From: Pseudomonadota bacterium
Lineage (GTDB): Bacteria; Pseudomonadota; Gammaproteobacteria; Burkholderiales; Gallionellaceae
Direction: 5' to 3'
Assembly (NCBI GenBank): GCA_021822115.1
Contig: JAJZSA010000014.1
Location: 1 to 43,816, forward strand
Length of the DNA stretch: 43,816 bases
In this document: one piece after another, positions 14,054-24,238 of the stretch
Layout of the letters: every line of letters begins with the position of its first letter
Position numbering within the stretch: position 1 is the first letter of the stretch
Notes under the pieces: generated by a model
Seen by the model: the letters and a program-made list of their open reading frames with translations, nothing else
The model's database searches: none
Told to the model about the DNA's origin: nothing
Position numbers and translations under genes: made by a program

Positions 14054-14980
14054 ATGCAGATTCTACGCAGCCTCGATTCTACGGATTTTCAGCCTCTGGC
14101 GGTCACTATCGGCAATTTCGATGGTGTGCATCTGGGCCACCAGGCGATGCTGCGTGAGTTGACGGCAGTGGCGCAAGCACGCGGTTTGCAGACGGCGGTG
14201 GTGACTTTCGAGCCGCATCCGCGCGAATTCTTTGCGCCGCAGCAGGCGCCGGCACGCTTGACCAGCCTGCGCGAGAAACTGGAGCTGTTCCGCGAGTTGG
14301 GAGTGGGGCGTGTGTATGTGTGTGCTTTCAACCAGCGTTTCGCGCAGTGCACCGCGCAGGATTTCGTTGCGGCTTTGCAGGCCAAGCTGAACGCCAGGTA
14401 TGTGCTGATCGGCGACGATTTCCGTTTCGGCAGCGGACGCGGCGGCGACTTTGCGTTGATGCAGGCGGCGGGTGCGCAGCAGGGCTTCGAGGTCAAAGCG
14501 ATGCACAGCGTGCTGCATGGCGGCGCGCGCGTCTCCAGCACCGGTATCCGCGCGGCGCTGGCGGCGGGCGATCTGGTGCTGGCGCATGCGTATCTGGGGC
14601 GGCCTTACAGCATCAGTGGGCGTGTGGTGCATGGCGATGCCATGGGGCGCAAGCTGGGTTATCCCACGGCGAACGTGCAGATGAAACACAATCTGCCGCC
14701 GCTCAAGGGCGTGTATGCGGTGCGCGTGCATTCGGATGGCATCGGCTTGTTACAGGGCGTGGCCTCCTTGGGGGTGCGCCCGACGCTGAAGCACGATGCG
14801 CGCTATGTGCTGGAGGTGCATCTGTTCGAGTTCGCGCAGCAGATCTACGGCAAGCATCTGCGCGTGGAATTCCTGCACAAGTTGCGCGACGAGATGAAGT
14901 TCGATGGTTTGGAAGCGCTGACGCGGCAGATCGCGTCGGATGTGAATAATGCCAAGCAGTGGTTTATCGATCATGAGTGA
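14054..14980 (+). CDS. ribF: Bifunctional riboflavin kinase / FAD synthetase
   Basis: The 308-residue enzyme converts riboflavin to FMN and then FAD. The N-terminal FMN adenylyltransferase domain has TIGNFDGVHLGHQAML with the HLGH nucleotide-binding motif, and FEPHPREFF. The linker has STGIRAAL. The C-terminal riboflavin kinase domain has GRVVHGDAMGRKLGYPTANV and ends in LEVHLFEFAQQIYGKHLRVEFLHKLRDEMKFDGLEAL. The start at 14054 matches the family. There is no ribosome-binding site in the tiny leader. ribF upstream of ileS and lspA is a very common proteobacterial order. Confidence 0.95.
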   Translation: MQILRSLDSTDFQPLAVTIGNFDGVHLGHQAMLRELTAVAQARGLQTAVVTFEPHPREFFAPQQAPARLTSLREKLELFRELGVGRVYVCAFNQRFAQCTAQDFVAALQAKLNARYVLIGDDFRFGSGRGGDFALMQAAGAQQGFEVKAMHSVLHGGARVSSTGIRAALAAGDLVLAHAYLGRPYSISGRVVHGDAMGRKLGYPTANVQMKHNLPPLKGVYAVRVHSDGIGLLQGVASLGVRPTLKHDARYVLEVHLFEFAQQIYGKHLRVEFLHKLRDEMKFDGLEALTRQIASDVNNAKQWFIDHE

Positions 14981-14987
14981 GTTTGGC

Positions 14988-15099
14988 CGTCATTCCCGCG
15001 CAGGCGGGAATCCAGTTGGACAAATTACCCCGCACAGCGGGACAAAATCCAACTGCATGTTGATAAATGCGCTGGATTCCCGCTTGCGCGGGAATGACG
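14988..15099. repeat. Pair of dRS3-like inverted repeats between ribF and ileS
   Basis: Two arms of 28 bases (14988-15015 and 15072-15099) are near-perfect inverted copies, reading CGTCATTCCCGCG...CTGGAT and its complement. Each arm contains ATTCCC-N8-GGGAAT, the layout of the neisserial dRS3 repeat. Nested inside are GTTGGA/TCCAAC and CCCGC-ACA-GCGGG, so the block could fold into a branched hairpin. It separates ribF from ileS and might act on read-through or mRNA stability. Confidence 0.8.
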
Positions 15100-15137
15100 C
15101 GGTGGGAAATTTTGAATGAGTTGTTGTTGAGAAAAAT

Positions 15138-17957
15138 ATGAGTGATGACAAGAAGAAGTACCCCCTGAACCTGCCTGATACGGCGTTCCCCATGCGCGGC
15201 GACCTGGCCAAGCGCGAACCGCTGATGTTGCAGCAATGGCAGGCGCAGCAGCGCTACCAGCGCATCCGCAAGGCGGCGGCCGGACGACCCAAGTTCATCC
15301 TGCATGACGGCCCGCCGTATGCGAACGGCGCCATCCACCTCGGCCACGCGGTGAACAAGATCCTCAAGGACATCATCATCAAGTCGAAGACGCTGGCCGG
15401 TTTCGATGCGCCCTATGTGCCGGGCTGGGATTGCCACGGCCTGCCCATCGAGCTGCATGTGGAGAAGCTGCATGGCAAGGACATCCCGCCCGCCAAGTTC
15501 CGCGAGTTGTGCCGTGCCTATGCGGCGGAGCAGGTGGAACGCCAGAAGAAGGATTTCATCCGTCTGGGCGTGCTGGGCGATTGGGATAATCCTTATCTCA
15601 CCATGGATTTCAAGACCGAGGCCGAGATCATCCGTGCCTTGGGGCGCATCCAGCAGAATGGTTATCTGTATCAGGGGCGCAAGCCGGTGAACTGGTGTCT
15701 GGACTGCGGCTCGGCACTGGCCGAGGCCGAAGTTGAATACGAGGACAAGGTCTCTGCGGCCATCGACGTGGGCTTCGAGGTGCTTGATAAGCACCGTGTT
15801 GAGGATGCTTTCGGCGTATCGCTGCCGGGCAGTGCCAAGGTGTATGCGGTGATCTGGACCACCACGCCGTGGACGCTGCCGGCCAACCAGGCGGTGAGCG
15901 TGCATCCTGAATTGCAATACGACCTGATCAGCACCGACAAGGGCTACCTGATCCTGGCGGCCGATCTGGCCGAGTCGTGCTTGCAGCGTTATGAGCTGGC
16001 CGGCAGCAATGACCGGGGGGATGGCAATGCGGCCTCCTGCTTCGGGCGTGCGCTGGAGAACCTGCCACTGCAACATCCGTTCTACGACCGCATCGTGCCC
16101 ATCATCTGCGGCGAGCATGTGACGCTGGATGCCGGTACCGGCTTGGTGCACACCGCACCGGCGCATGGTGTGGACGACTATCTGGTGGGACAGAAGTACA
16201 GCCTGCCGGTGGAGAACCCGGTGGGTGACAACGGTTGCTTCATCTCCACCACACCGGCCGTGGGCGGCGTGATGCTGGCCGGTGTGTCGGTGTGGAAGGC
16301 GAACGACATCGTGCTGGAGGCCTTGCGTGCCAGCGGCCATCTGCTGCGTCAGGCCAAGCTGAAGCATAGCTATCCGCATTGCTGGCGCCACAAGACGCCG
16401 ATCATCTTCCGCGCTACGCCGCAATGGTTCATCGGCATGGAGCAGGGTGAAGAGGGCGCTACGCTGCGCGAGTTGGCCAACGATGCGGTGACCGATACTG
16501 CGTTCTTCCCGGCCTGGGGTCGTGCGCGTCTGGAAGGCATGATGAAGAACCGCCCGGACTGGTGCGTGTCGCGCCAGCGCAACTGGGGCGTACCGATGCC
16601 GTTCTTCGTGCATCGCGAGACGCTGCAACTGCATCCGCGCACGCCGGAACTGCTGGAAGAAGTGGCCAAGCGTGTGGAGCAGGAAGGCATCGAGGCCTGG
16701 TTCGCGCTGAACAGCGCCGACCTGCTGGGTGACGATGCGCCGCATTACCGCAAGCTGACCGATACGCTGGACGTGTGGTTCGATTCCGGTGCCACGCACT
16801 ATGCCGTGCTGCGCCAGCGTGACGAGCTGGCCTTCCCGGCCGACCTGTATCTGGAAGGTTCCGACCAGCACCGCGGCTGGTTCCAGTCCTCCTTGTTGAC
16901 CGGTTGCGCCATCGATGGCCACGCACCTTACAAGGCCTTGCTGACGCACGGTTTCACCGTGGACGAGAAGGGCTACAAGATGTCCAAGTCGCGCGGCAAC
17001 GGTATCGAGCCGCAGGACATCTGCAACAAGCTGGGCGCGGACATGCTGCGCCTGTGGATCGCCTCGACCGACTATTCCGGCGAGATGTCCTTGTCGGACG
17101 AGATCATGAAGCGCGTCACCGATAGCTATCGCCGCATCCGCAACACGCTGCGCTTCCTGCTGGCCAACGTGAGTGATTTCGATGCGCAGCGCGATGCGAT
17201 GCCGGTCAATGAATGGCTGGAGCTGGATCGCTATGCGCTGGCGCTGACGCAGAAGTTGCAGGACGACGTGCGCGCCGACTACGAGCGTTACGAGTTCCAC
17301 CTGGCGGTGCAGAAGCTGCAAGGTTTCTGCTCGGAAGAGCTGGGCGGTTTCTATCTCGATATCCTCAAGGATCGCTTGTACACCGCGGGCGAGCACTCCA
17401 AGGCACGTCGCTCGGCACAGAACGCGCTGTTCCACATCACCCATGCGCTGGCGCGCCTGATCGCGCCCATCCTGTCCTTCACCGGCGAGGAAGTGTGGGC
17501 CACGCTGTCCGGCAAGGACGACGTCAGCGTGTTCGAGCAGACTTGGTATGCGTTGCCGGACTGTGGTCTGAGTGGGGCTGCGGTGAGTGACTGGGCTGAC
17601 ATCCGTGCGGTGCGCGAGCAGGTGAACAAGAAGCTGGAAGAGCAGCGCGCGCAGAATGCCATCGGTTCCGCTTTGCAGGCCGAGGTGGATGTGTATGCGC
17701 CCAAGGAAACGGCGGATCTGTTGGCGCGTCTGGGCGATGATCTGAAATTCGTGTTCATCACCTCGCGCGCGACCGTGCATGCGCAAGCCGGCGAATTGCA
17801 GATCAAGGTGACGCCGTCCGCGCAGCAGAAGTGCGAGCGCTGCTGGCATTACCGTGCGGATGTGGGCAGTGATGCCGCGCATCCCACCTTGTGTGGTCGC
17901 TGTGCTTCTTGCGTGACGGGCGCAGACCAAGAGAATGGAGCGCGCCGGTATGCTTAA
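15138..17957 (+). CDS. ileS: Isoleucyl-tRNA synthetase
   Basis: The 939-residue class I synthetase charges tRNA-Ile. The HIGH-type motif is HLGH (residues 67-70, in [11 protein letters not shown]) and the KMSKS loop is at 614-618. The editing domain lies in between, with [14 protein letters not shown] and [15 protein letters not shown]. The C-terminal zinc finger has Cys899, 902, 919 and 922 (CERCWHY...CGRC). Full length for the bacterial (IleS1) form. It overlaps the presumed lspA start by 8 bases. Confidence 0.97.
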   Translation: MSDDKKKYPLNLPDTAFPMRGDLAKREPLMLQQWQAQQRYQRIRKAAAGRPKFILHDGPPYANGAIHLGHAVNKILKDIIIKSKTLAGFDAPYVPGWDCHGLPIELHVEKLHGKDIPPAKFRELCRAYAAEQVERQKKDFIRLGVLGDWDNPYLTMDFKTEAEIIRALGRIQQNGYLYQGRKPVNWCLDCGSALAEAEVEYEDKVSAAIDVGFEVLDKHRVEDAFGVSLPGSAKVYAVIWTTTPWTLPANQAVSVHPELQYDLISTDKGYLILAADLAESCLQRYELAGSNDRGDGNAASCFGRALENLPLQHPFYDRIVPIICGEHVTLDAGTGLVHTAPAHGVDDYLVGQKYSLPVENPVGDNGCFISTTPAVGGVMLAGVSVWKANDIVLEALRASGHLLRQAKLKHSYPHCWRHKTPIIFRATPQWFIGMEQGEEGATLRELANDAVTDTAFFPAWGRARLEGMMKNRPDWCVSRQRNWGVPMPFFVHRETLQLHPRTPELLEEVAKRVEQEGIEAWFALNSADLLGDDAPHYRKLTDTLDVWFDSGATHYAVLRQRDELAFPADLYLEGSDQHRGWFQSSLLTGCAIDGHAPYKALLTHGFTVDEKGYKMSKSRGNGIEPQDICNKLGADMLRLWIASTDYSGEMSLSDEIMKRVTDSYRRIRNTLRFLLANVSDFDAQRDAMPVNEWLELDRYALALTQKLQDDVRADYERYEFHLAVQKLQGFCSEELGGFYLDILKDRLYTAGEHSKARRSAQNALFHITHALARLIAPILSFTGEEVWATLSGKDDVSVFEQTWYALPDCGLSGAAVSDWADIRAVREQVNKKLEEQRAQNAIGSALQAEVDVYAPKETADLLARLGDDLKFVFITSRATVHAQAGELQIKVTPSAQQKCERCWHYRADVGSDAAHPTLCGRCASCVTGADQENGARRYA

Positions 17958-18426
17958 GCGCTGGCTGGCGCTTGCCGGCATCGTGATCGTGCTCGACCAG
18001 TTGAGCAAAGCGGCGATCACCAGTCATTTCGAGTATGGCGAGGCATTGGCCATCACCGGTTTCTTCAATCTGGTGCTGGCGCACAACACCGGCGCGGCGT
18101 TCAGCTTCCTGCATGATGCGGGCGGTCTGCAGCGCTGGCTGTTCAGTGCCATCGCGGTCGCTGCTTCGACATGGATCGTATGGCTGTTGCGCAAACATGG
18201 GCAGCAGACGCTGTTCAGCCTGGCCTTGGCGCTGATCCTGGGCGGGGCGCTGGGCAATCTGATTGATCGCATCGCGTATGGCTATGTGGTCGATTTCCTC
18301 GATTTCCACTGGGCCGGTTATCACTTCGCGGCTTTCAATGTGGCGGATTCCGCCATCACCTGCGGGGCGGCCTTGCTCATCTGGGACGGTTTGAAAGGGA
18401 AACAAGATGCAAGTACTGCTGGCTAA
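17950..18426 (+). CDS. lspA: Lipoprotein signal peptidase
   Basis: The 158-residue inner-membrane aspartic protease cleaves prolipoprotein signal peptides and so would process the lipoproteins encoded at 1-2.2 kb. Four helices; catalytic Asp106 in GNLIDR and Asp133 in FNVADSAI, and the DQLSK and NTGAAFSFL family motifs. I prefer the ATG at 17950, with GGAG about 9 bases upstream, over an in-frame ATG at 17935. The gene overlaps ispH by 20 bases. The slpA/fkpB prolyl isomerase gene that often sits between lspA and ispH is absent. Confidence 0.93.
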   Translation: MLKRWLALAGIVIVLDQLSKAAITSHFEYGEALAITGFFNLVLAHNTGAAFSFLHDAGGLQRWLFSAIAVAASTWIVWLLRKHGQQTLFSLALALILGGALGNLIDRIAYGYVVDFLDFHWAGYHFAAFNVADSAITCGAALLIWDGLKGKQDASTAG

Positions 18427-19327
18427 CCCGCGCGGTTTCTGCGCCGGGGTCGATCGTGCCATCGCCATCGTGGAGCGTGCGCTGGAGCTGCATGGCGCGC
18501 CTATCTATGTACGGCATGAGGTGGTGCACAACAAGTTCGTGGTGGAAGGGCTGCGTGCCAAGGGCGCCGTCTTCATCGAAGACCTGCGGGATGTGCCCGA
18601 GGGCAGCATCCTCATCTATAGCGCGCATGGCGTGCCGCAATCGGTGCGTCGCGAGGCCGAGGCACGCAAGCTGACCGTGTTCGATGCCACGTGTCCGCTG
18701 GTGACCAAGGTCCACTTGCAAGTCACGCGCATGCACAACCAGGGCAAGGAGATCGTGATGATCGGCCACAAGGGACACCCCGAAGTGGAAGGCACCATGG
18801 GGCAGAGCGAGGGCGGCATGTATCTGGTGGAATCGCCGGCTGATGTGGCGCAACTGCAAGTGCGCGACGAGCAGAACCTGGCCTACGTCACGCAGACCAC
18901 GCTTTCGGTGGACGATGCGAGCAGCATCATCGCCGCGCTCAAAGCCCGCTTCCCGGCCATCACCGGGCCGAAGAAGGACGACATCTGCTACGCCACGCAG
19001 AACCGCCAGGATGCGGTGAAGCTGCTGGCCGGGCAATGCGATCTGGTCATCGTGGTCGGCTCACCGAACAGCTCCAACTCCAACCGCCTGCGCGAAGTGG
19101 CCAGGAATAGCGGCATCCCGGCGTATCTGGTGGATAACGCAAGCGAGGTGCAGGCCGACTGGCTGCAAGGCAAACAGAACATCGGTATCAGCGCCGGTGC
19201 CTCCGCACCGGAAGTGCTGGTGGATGAGGTGATACAACGCTTGCGTGAGTTGGGCGCGGCAAAGGTTGAGGAATTGAGCGGGATAGAGGAGAACGTGGTG
19301 TTCCCGATCCCCAAAGCGCTGGAGTGA
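18407..19327 (+). CDS. ispH: 4-hydroxy-3-methylbut-2-enyl diphosphate reductase
   Basis: The 306-residue enzyme performs the last step of the MEP isoprenoid pathway, making IPP and DMAPP. The three cluster cysteines are Cys12 ([12 protein letters not shown]), Cys96 ([11 protein letters not shown]) and Cys194 ([11 protein letters not shown]). His124 and Glu126 lie in KGHPEVEGT, and SSNSNRL is the substrate-binding loop. Length is normal. A strong terminator follows, ending the ribF-ileS-lspA-ispH transcript. Confidence 0.97.
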   Translation: MQVLLANPRGFCAGVDRAIAIVERALELHGAPIYVRHEVVHNKFVVEGLRAKGAVFIEDLRDVPEGSILIYSAHGVPQSVRREAEARKLTVFDATCPLVTKVHLQVTRMHNQGKEIVMIGHKGHPEVEGTMGQSEGGMYLVESPADVAQLQVRDEQNLAYVTQTTLSVDDASSIIAALKARFPAITGPKKDDICYATQNRQDAVKLLAGQCDLVIVVGSPNSSNSNRLREVARNSGIPAYLVDNASEVQADWLQGKQNIGISAGASAPEVLVDEVIQRLRELGAAKVEELSGIEENVVFPIPKALE

Positions 19328-19340
19328 TTTGGCGCACATG

Positions 19341-19378
19341 CAAACAAAAAAGCGGCCGGATGGCCGTTTTTTTGTTTG
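19341..19378. terminator. Bidirectional terminator between ispH and pilY1
   Basis: CAAACAAAAAAGCGGCC and GGCCGTTTTTTTGTTTG flank GGAT, giving a GC stem with an A-tract on one side and a T-tract on the other. It can serve both the ispH transcript and the converging pilY1 operon. Confidence 0.9.
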
Positions 19379-19393
19379 GTTAGTTAGTATCGC

Positions 19394-22300
19394 TCAGGGT
19401 GCGAGCAGCTCACGTCGGATCATCTTCTTGCCGCTGAAGCCAGCCGGGACGGGGCTGAAAGCACCTGTGGCCTGCTGTGGTGTCGGGTCGGATGCTGTCA
19501 CAACCGAGATCACTGGCTGATGGTTAATGTAGAAGTAGTTGATACCGACGATAGGCGAGTCATATTTTGTTGCTGCAGTCTGGTTGATCGGGCAACCCGA
19601 TTTGAAGTCCAGATAGTTCAGCCAACTGTAGCCGCCTGGCGAGCAAACAGAGCTGGACGGAACGGTAGTGGGGATCAGCAACGTGCCTTGCACAAGGTTG
19701 CCATCCACATTCTGACGCTCTTTGGGATCAGGGAAGTCGACATACCAGCCTCGGCCGGGGAAGCCTATGCAAGCAGTGGTCGAGCCGGTACGGGTGGCAG
19801 ACGTCAAACTATTCACCAATTCCCGCTTTGTGAAGAGAGTGGTCAGACTACGTGGATTGACGACGGTGGTATTGCTGTCATCGTCCATGATCGCGTACTC
19901 GGTTTGCACCTGGGTGGTGGTCAGATCCGACTGCTCCAGGAATTTTCCGGTACCGATGTAGATCACGCGCATATTGTTGATGGAGGCGAGTATCGGCGTA
20001 GTGGTGATGGGTTGCGGGCTGTTGCCTGCGATATCGGCATACAACTCCGCAAACTTGATCACTTTGCCGGTTCCGATTGAGGCGGGGGTGGTGGAGTCGT
20101 TCACATCGAAGCGCCACACATTGCCGAGCAGATCGCCGCCATAGACATAACCCACCTGGTTGCCGGCCGGGTCATTGTTCCAGCCGTCGATCTTGGCCAG
20201 GCCGCTTGGAGTCGTCGTGTCGCCGATTCCGGTAGATATCTTGCTGATGATCGTTCCGGTATCCGGATCGAGCGCGTACAGATAGCCTTGGCCGGAGCCT
20301 GGGCTGACATTGTTGTGGCCGGAGGTCAGCAAAATCACCCACCTGCCATCGGCGCGTCTGGCTGCCACGGGCACGCCGAAGCCGTACCCCATGTCCGGGT
20401 CATTGGCTGTGGTGAATTCCCACAACAGGGCAGGAGAGTCTGGCTTGGTAATGTCGAGTGCGAAATAACCGCGACCGCCGCCATTCAAGCCGGCGACCAG
20501 GATGCTTTTCCAGGTCGCAGAGGCGGAAGCACAATTGGCGGTGCAGACGTCTGCCGCCAGTGCGCTGCCATTGACGAAGTTCGCGTGATTGTTGCTGTAA
20601 CTGGTGCTAGCCAGCTTCCACAGGTTGGGAATGACCATGCTGGGGACATAGGCCCAACGTTCCGCGCCATTGGTGGCATTGAACGCATGCAACATGCCAT
20701 CGTTGGTGCCGATGTAGACCGTATTGCCTCGATTCGTATGGTTCTGTTTAAAGGTGGTATAGCCCGGATAGGGGTAGTTGAATGCCGGATCTCCAACGAA
20801 CGCCGGTTGCGATTCGAGCGCATCTCCCATCGTCGCTTCACGTGCTCGGTACAGACGATTCTGGATCGGATTGGAGCTGCGATCCTCGTAGCCTGTCTGG
20901 CCGCGCAAGTAGTTGACCAGATTGGTCCCTTCCGCCATGGCTTGCTGGGTCGGGGTCAGTGTGCCCCATTGGTTGAGACCATTGATGTGAGCGGCAGAGA
21001 AATTGGTCGGATTGCTCGCTGCATAGCTTGCATCGAAAGGTATCAGTGCCGTCCTGGTACTATTTGCGGTGTAGATTTTTCTGGTGTCGCTGGTAGTGCC
21101 TATCCTGCTGGGCATGGTGCCGGGGCAAGAATTCTGGATCGGTGTCCGGCATTCGGAAGTTACCGAGTCAAAAACCCCCGGAGCTGAGCAGGTGGCGCTG
21201 GTCGAACCGGTCACTACGCAGTTATACACGGTGCTGGAACCGCTGGTGTCCGCGACGACGGTGCCCGGAGATGCGCAGGTTGCGGCAGTGATGTTCTCGA
21301 TACACCAAGAGGCTGTGTCGCTTACCACGCCGGTGGTGATATTGATGGTGCGGGCTTCCAGATTGCCTTTCCAGACATTGGTGGTATAGCTGGCAACGAA
21401 TGCGTAGTTGTTGCCGGCTATCGGGTTCAGGGTGCTGGTCGCGGCGGCAGAGGCTGCGCCCAGCTTGGTAGTGATAGAAGAGATGGCGGTGTTGAAACCG
21501 GCAATGATCTGGTCGGGGTCTTTGGCGCTGAAATAGAGTCCTTGCCCGTTCACTGCGGCATGCCACATATCGTCGATGCGTTCACCGGCTGAATTGGCGA
21601 TCGGATCCGACCAGTTGACGGCGGGAGAGCCCAGACCATTCTTCAGGTCGTAAAAATCTCCCGATGTGGCGGTCATGTAGTCCGTGGTGTAATTCAGCGT
21701 GCCATCTGCACCTAGGCCCATGGTGAAGGTGGTCATGTGCTGGGTGATGTTCTTGTCGGTGCTGCTGGTGAACACATTGTTGGAGCAGACATCGCTGTTA
21801 CCGGATGGAAAGTCCGGACTCGCCCCGCCGGTACAGTTACCCAGCGTGGATGTACGCAGATCGGAGTCGTAGTAGTACTTGGCGATGTCAGCCAAGGTGT
21901 CGGAAACCGCTGTCGTGCCTTCTTTCATGGGACGCGGTGTCGTTCCGCCATCGCGGTTGCCGACCAGGTTGCCCTTCAGGTCAAGCGCGGTATAGGTGCT
22001 GGTTTCATCATTGGTGTTCCAGTACCCGTCAGTCGACAGGATGGTGAAGTTTTGCTGGCAGGAGTACTGCACCGGATCGATTTGTCCCGATATCTTGTTC
22101 GCATAGTAACGCCCGGCCTTGGAGAGTGCTCCCCGCAGCGGTGTGGAACCGGAAGGGCGGGTGGCGAACAGGGTGGTGAACCACTTGTTCTTATGTGCAA
22201 GTTCGAAGGTGTTGTTGCTCAGGAAGCTGGTGCCGTCAGTGGCCGCCTTGTTGCTGATGGTGGTGAAGCCGATCCTGAAACGGTTGTCCAGTGTCTTGAA

Positions 22301-23518
22301 TGCACGGCTCACCGATGTCTTCATCGATTGCATGCGGGTGTGGTAATAGGTCCACCAGTTCGCATAGTTGGTCATCTCCTCGGCATAGGTACAGGTCGTG
22401 CCAGCGCAATCGGTGCGAGTCGCTGCTTTGGTCGTCGAACCGGGATAGGGGTAGCTGGTGGTGGTCGGAGAAATGACCGTCAGCACATTTGAGCCTGGCG
22501 TGGCGATTTTGAAACCGCCGAAAGCAGTCACGCTGTAAGTTGAGGTGGCTCCGATGACCGGAGTGTAGCTGATGGCCCCCATCGAAGCAGGGGCGATGAT
22601 GGTGACTGTGCTGCCGGAAACAGAAGCACTATAGCCCGCAAAGGTGCAGTTGCCACTTTTGGTAAAGGTGCAATTGTTGATGTTTTTCGCGACAGCTTTG
22701 GCAACGTCGCTGGTGCGGCGAGTGGACGAGGCGGTGCCACTGAGGATTTCGAAGCCATTGACCTTGATGCTGGTGACAGAACCTGTGGTCTTGATCGTCA
22801 AGGTGGCGCTGGCCGGAGTCGCCTGTCCCGGATAGCGCGGATATTTGAAGGTCGAATTGTTGATGCTCTGGCAATTGGTCAAAGCGGAACTGTCACACCA
22901 GCGCAAGAGGGCTGGTTTGTCATAAACGACCCCGGCGACCGTGGTCGGAGCAGTGGCAGTGACACAGGAGGTGAGTTTTTCGCTGGAGCAATATTCACCG
23001 GGTACAAAGACGTAGTAGTAGGCATTCCCTTCCAGATTGCTGGTGCTGGAAGATTGCACTCCATATGCGTCGTCCTTGACGATGCGCCAGTTGGGGGTGG
23101 CTACCGTAGTATTCGCTCCCGTGGCAGTGGAGGTGCCGGTCTGGTTGGGGTAAGTGGTGGTATTGAGGGAACCGTCGGCGTTGTACAGCACCGGCGGGGT
23201 ATAGGTGATCGCCGGGTTATACGCCAGCCCGTTGAAGCCACTGTTGCGGAATAGTTCCGGCATGCTGCTGTAGTTGGAGCCCGAGACCGGATGGCTATCG
23301 TTGGCCCAGTCCGGCAGATAGTTCCATCCCATACTGCCTGAGTCGTCGAGTATGAACATCACATTGGGCTTGACCGAAGAAGTCGTGGCCGTGGTCAGTG
23401 GGGCGGTCGCCAGAGAGACGGTGGCTGCGTCGGCTGACGGCGACAGGCAGGATAACGCTACAGCCGTCAGCAAAGCGATTAGATGCATCTTTCGAGTGGT
23501 CTGGCACGGGAGTTTCAT
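19394..23518 (-). CDS. pilY1: Type IV pilus tip/assembly protein PilY1
   Basis: The 1374-residue secreted protein has a signal peptide (MHLIALLTAVALSCLSPSADA near the N-terminus). A von Willebrand A domain begins at about residue 50 with the MIDAS signature DDSGSM (Asp58, Ser60, Ser62). The long middle region is rich in Thr/Ser and disulfide-prone cysteines. The C-terminal beta-propeller (from about residue 800) has GTNDGMLHAFNATNG, YFALDITKPDSP, YALDPDTGTI and GGDLLGNVWRFDVND. PilY1 sits at the pilus tip, promotes pilus extension and adhesion, and in some species senses the surface. A near-perfect AGGAGGTAA precedes the ATG. It is last in the minor pilin operon. Confidence 0.92.
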   Translation of the reverse strand: MKLPCQTTRKMHLIALLTAVALSCLSPSADAATVSLATAPLTTATTSSVKPNVMFILDDSGSMGWNYLPDWANDSHPVSGSNYSSMPELFRNSGFNGLAYNPAITYTPPVLYNADGSLNTTTYPNQTGTSTATGANTTVATPNWRIVKDDAYGVQSSSTSNLEGNAYYYVFVPGEYCSSEKLTSCVTATAPTTVAGVVYDKPALLRWCDSSALTNCQSINNSTFKYPRYPGQATPASATLTIKTTGSVTSIKVNGFEILSGTASSTRRTSDVAKAVAKNINNCTFTKSGNCTFAGYSASVSGSTVTIIAPASMGAISYTPVIGATSTYSVTAFGGFKIATPGSNVLTVISPTTTSYPYPGSTTKAATRTDCAGTTCTYAEEMTNYANWWTYYHTRMQSMKTSVSRAFKTLDNRFRIGFTTISNKAATDGTSFLSNNTFELAHKNKWFTTLFATRPSGSTPLRGALSKAGRYYANKISGQIDPVQYSCQQNFTILSTDGYWNTNDETSTYTALDLKGNLVGNRDGGTTPRPMKEGTTAVSDTLADIAKYYYDSDLRTSTLGNCTGGASPDFPSGNSDVCSNNVFTSSTDKNITQHMTTFTMGLGADGTLNYTTDYMTATSGDFYDLKNGLGSPAVNWSDPIANSAGERIDDMWHAAVNGQGLYFSAKDPDQIIAGFNTAISSITTKLGAASAAATSTLNPIAGNNYAFVASYTTNVWKGNLEARTINITTGVVSDTASWCIENITAATCASPGTVVADTSGSSTVYNCVVTGSTSATCSAPGVFDSVTSECRTPIQNSCPGTMPSRIGTTSDTRKIYTANSTRTALIPFDASYAASNPTNFSAAHINGLNQWGTLTPTQQAMAEGTNLVNYLRGQTGYEDRSSNPIQNRLYRAREATMGDALESQPAFVGDPAFNYPYPGYTTFKQNHTNRGNTVYIGTNDGMLHAFNATNGAERWAYVPSMVIPNLWKLASTSYSNNHANFVNGSALAADVCTANCASASATWKSILVAGLNGGGRGYFALDITKPDSPALLWEFTTANDPDMGYGFGVPVAARRADGRWVILLTSGHNNVSPGSGQGYLYALDPDTGTIISKISTGIGDTTTPSGLAKIDGWNNDPAGNQVGYVYGGDLLGNVWRFDVNDSTTPASIGTGKVIKFAELYADIAGNSPQPITTTPILASINNMRVIYIGTGKFLEQSDLTTTQVQTEYAIMDDDSNTTVVNPRSLTTLFTKRELVNSLTSATRTGSTTACIGFPGRGWYVDFPDPKERQNVDGNLVQGTLLIPTTVPSSSVCSPGGYSWLNYLDFKSGCPINQTAATKYDSPIVGINYFYINHQPVISVVTASDPTPQQATGAFSPVPAGFSGKKMIRRELLAP

Positions 23519-23527
23519 GATTACCTC

Positions 23528-24238
23528 CTAATAGACGAACGCTTGGGCATAACTTTTTGTGGAGCCATCGGGGCCGACGGCGCGGGTCGTGATCCTCATC
23601 ACCGGAGCCTGTCCTAGCGGAGGGCAACTCCCGCAATAATTTTGATAGTTTTTCAGATTTTGTGGATCTAGCGGGGCAGCATTCCCGGAATACATGCAGT
23701 CTCCGGCCGAAGGCAGGGTATTGTCTTTTCTGCATACGCGCTGGATCAGGTAGCGTACCGAATTTTTGCTGAGATCATTGGGATCGTTCGCTATGGCTAC
23801 GCTTTTGGTGTTGTCGGCCCACGTCGCATCGTCGAACAAGTCCAAGGTCGGGTCGATGTTCGAATGATAGCCGGCGACGATGGCCGGGCAGCCCGGGTCG
23901 GCAGCACTGAGGGTGCCGGCGGCGCGGGTGGCGATACAGGTCAGATTGAATGTGTGTTGAGGAGACAGGAGCGGATCCAGTCCCAGGGCGGCATTGGCGT
24001 TCTGTTGATTGGATAGCCAGGCGATTGCCGTCTCGATGCCGTTGTCGCTGGAATTCAGCGTTGATTTGCGGAAGGCCAGATTGCCGGCGATCAGGGCTCC
24101 CGTGTCTACGGAACGGATCAGGGCGACGGCAGCGAGGGACATCGCGACCAGGGCGACCAGCGCAAAGAACAGCACCATGCCGCGCTGACGATAGGCCATG
24201 CGGAGAGACGGTTTTATTGAGTTCATGCGCGGATTCAT
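23528..24238 (-). CDS. pilX: Minor pilin PilX-like protein
   Basis: The 236-residue protein has the prepilin-like N-terminus QRG/MVLFFALVALVAMSLAAVALI. It lacks Glu5 after the cut site, as usual for PilX/GspK-type tip pilins. The globular part has several Cys, including CIATRAAGTLSAADPGC and YQNYCGSCPPLG. Start chosen at 24238 (MNPRMNS), overlapping the pilW stop by 4 bases. It is expected to cap the minor pilin complex together with PilV, PilW, FimT and PilY1 at the inner membrane. Confidence 0.85.
   Translation of the reverse strand: MNPRMNSIKPSLRMAYRQRGMVLFFALVALVAMSLAAVALIRSVDTGALIAGNLAFRKSTLNSSDNGIETAIAWLSNQQNANAALGLDPLLSPQHTFNLTCIATRAAGTLSAADPGCPAIVAGYHSNIDPTLDLFDDATWADNTKSVAIANDPNDLSKNSVRYLIQRVCRKDNTLPSAGDCMYSGNAAPLDPQNLKNYQNYCGSCPPLGQAPVMRITTRAVGPDGSTKSYAQAFVY

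Noticed and set aside
14990..15211. A 73-residue minus-strand frame across the dRS3-like repeats
   Set aside because: Its sequence (SFPRKRESS, GFPPARE) is merely the translation of the repeats and antisense to the ileS start.
17935..17950. lspA start at 17935
   Set aside because: It adds five residues before the signal-anchor helix and lacks a good ribosome-binding site, whereas 17950 has GGAG at a suitable distance.
14964..18020. A 1018-residue open frame on the minus strand opposite ileS and lspA
   Set aside because: It is antisense to two clear housekeeping genes, has His/Gln/Arg-rich composition typical of shadow frames in GC-rich DNA, and shows no motif.
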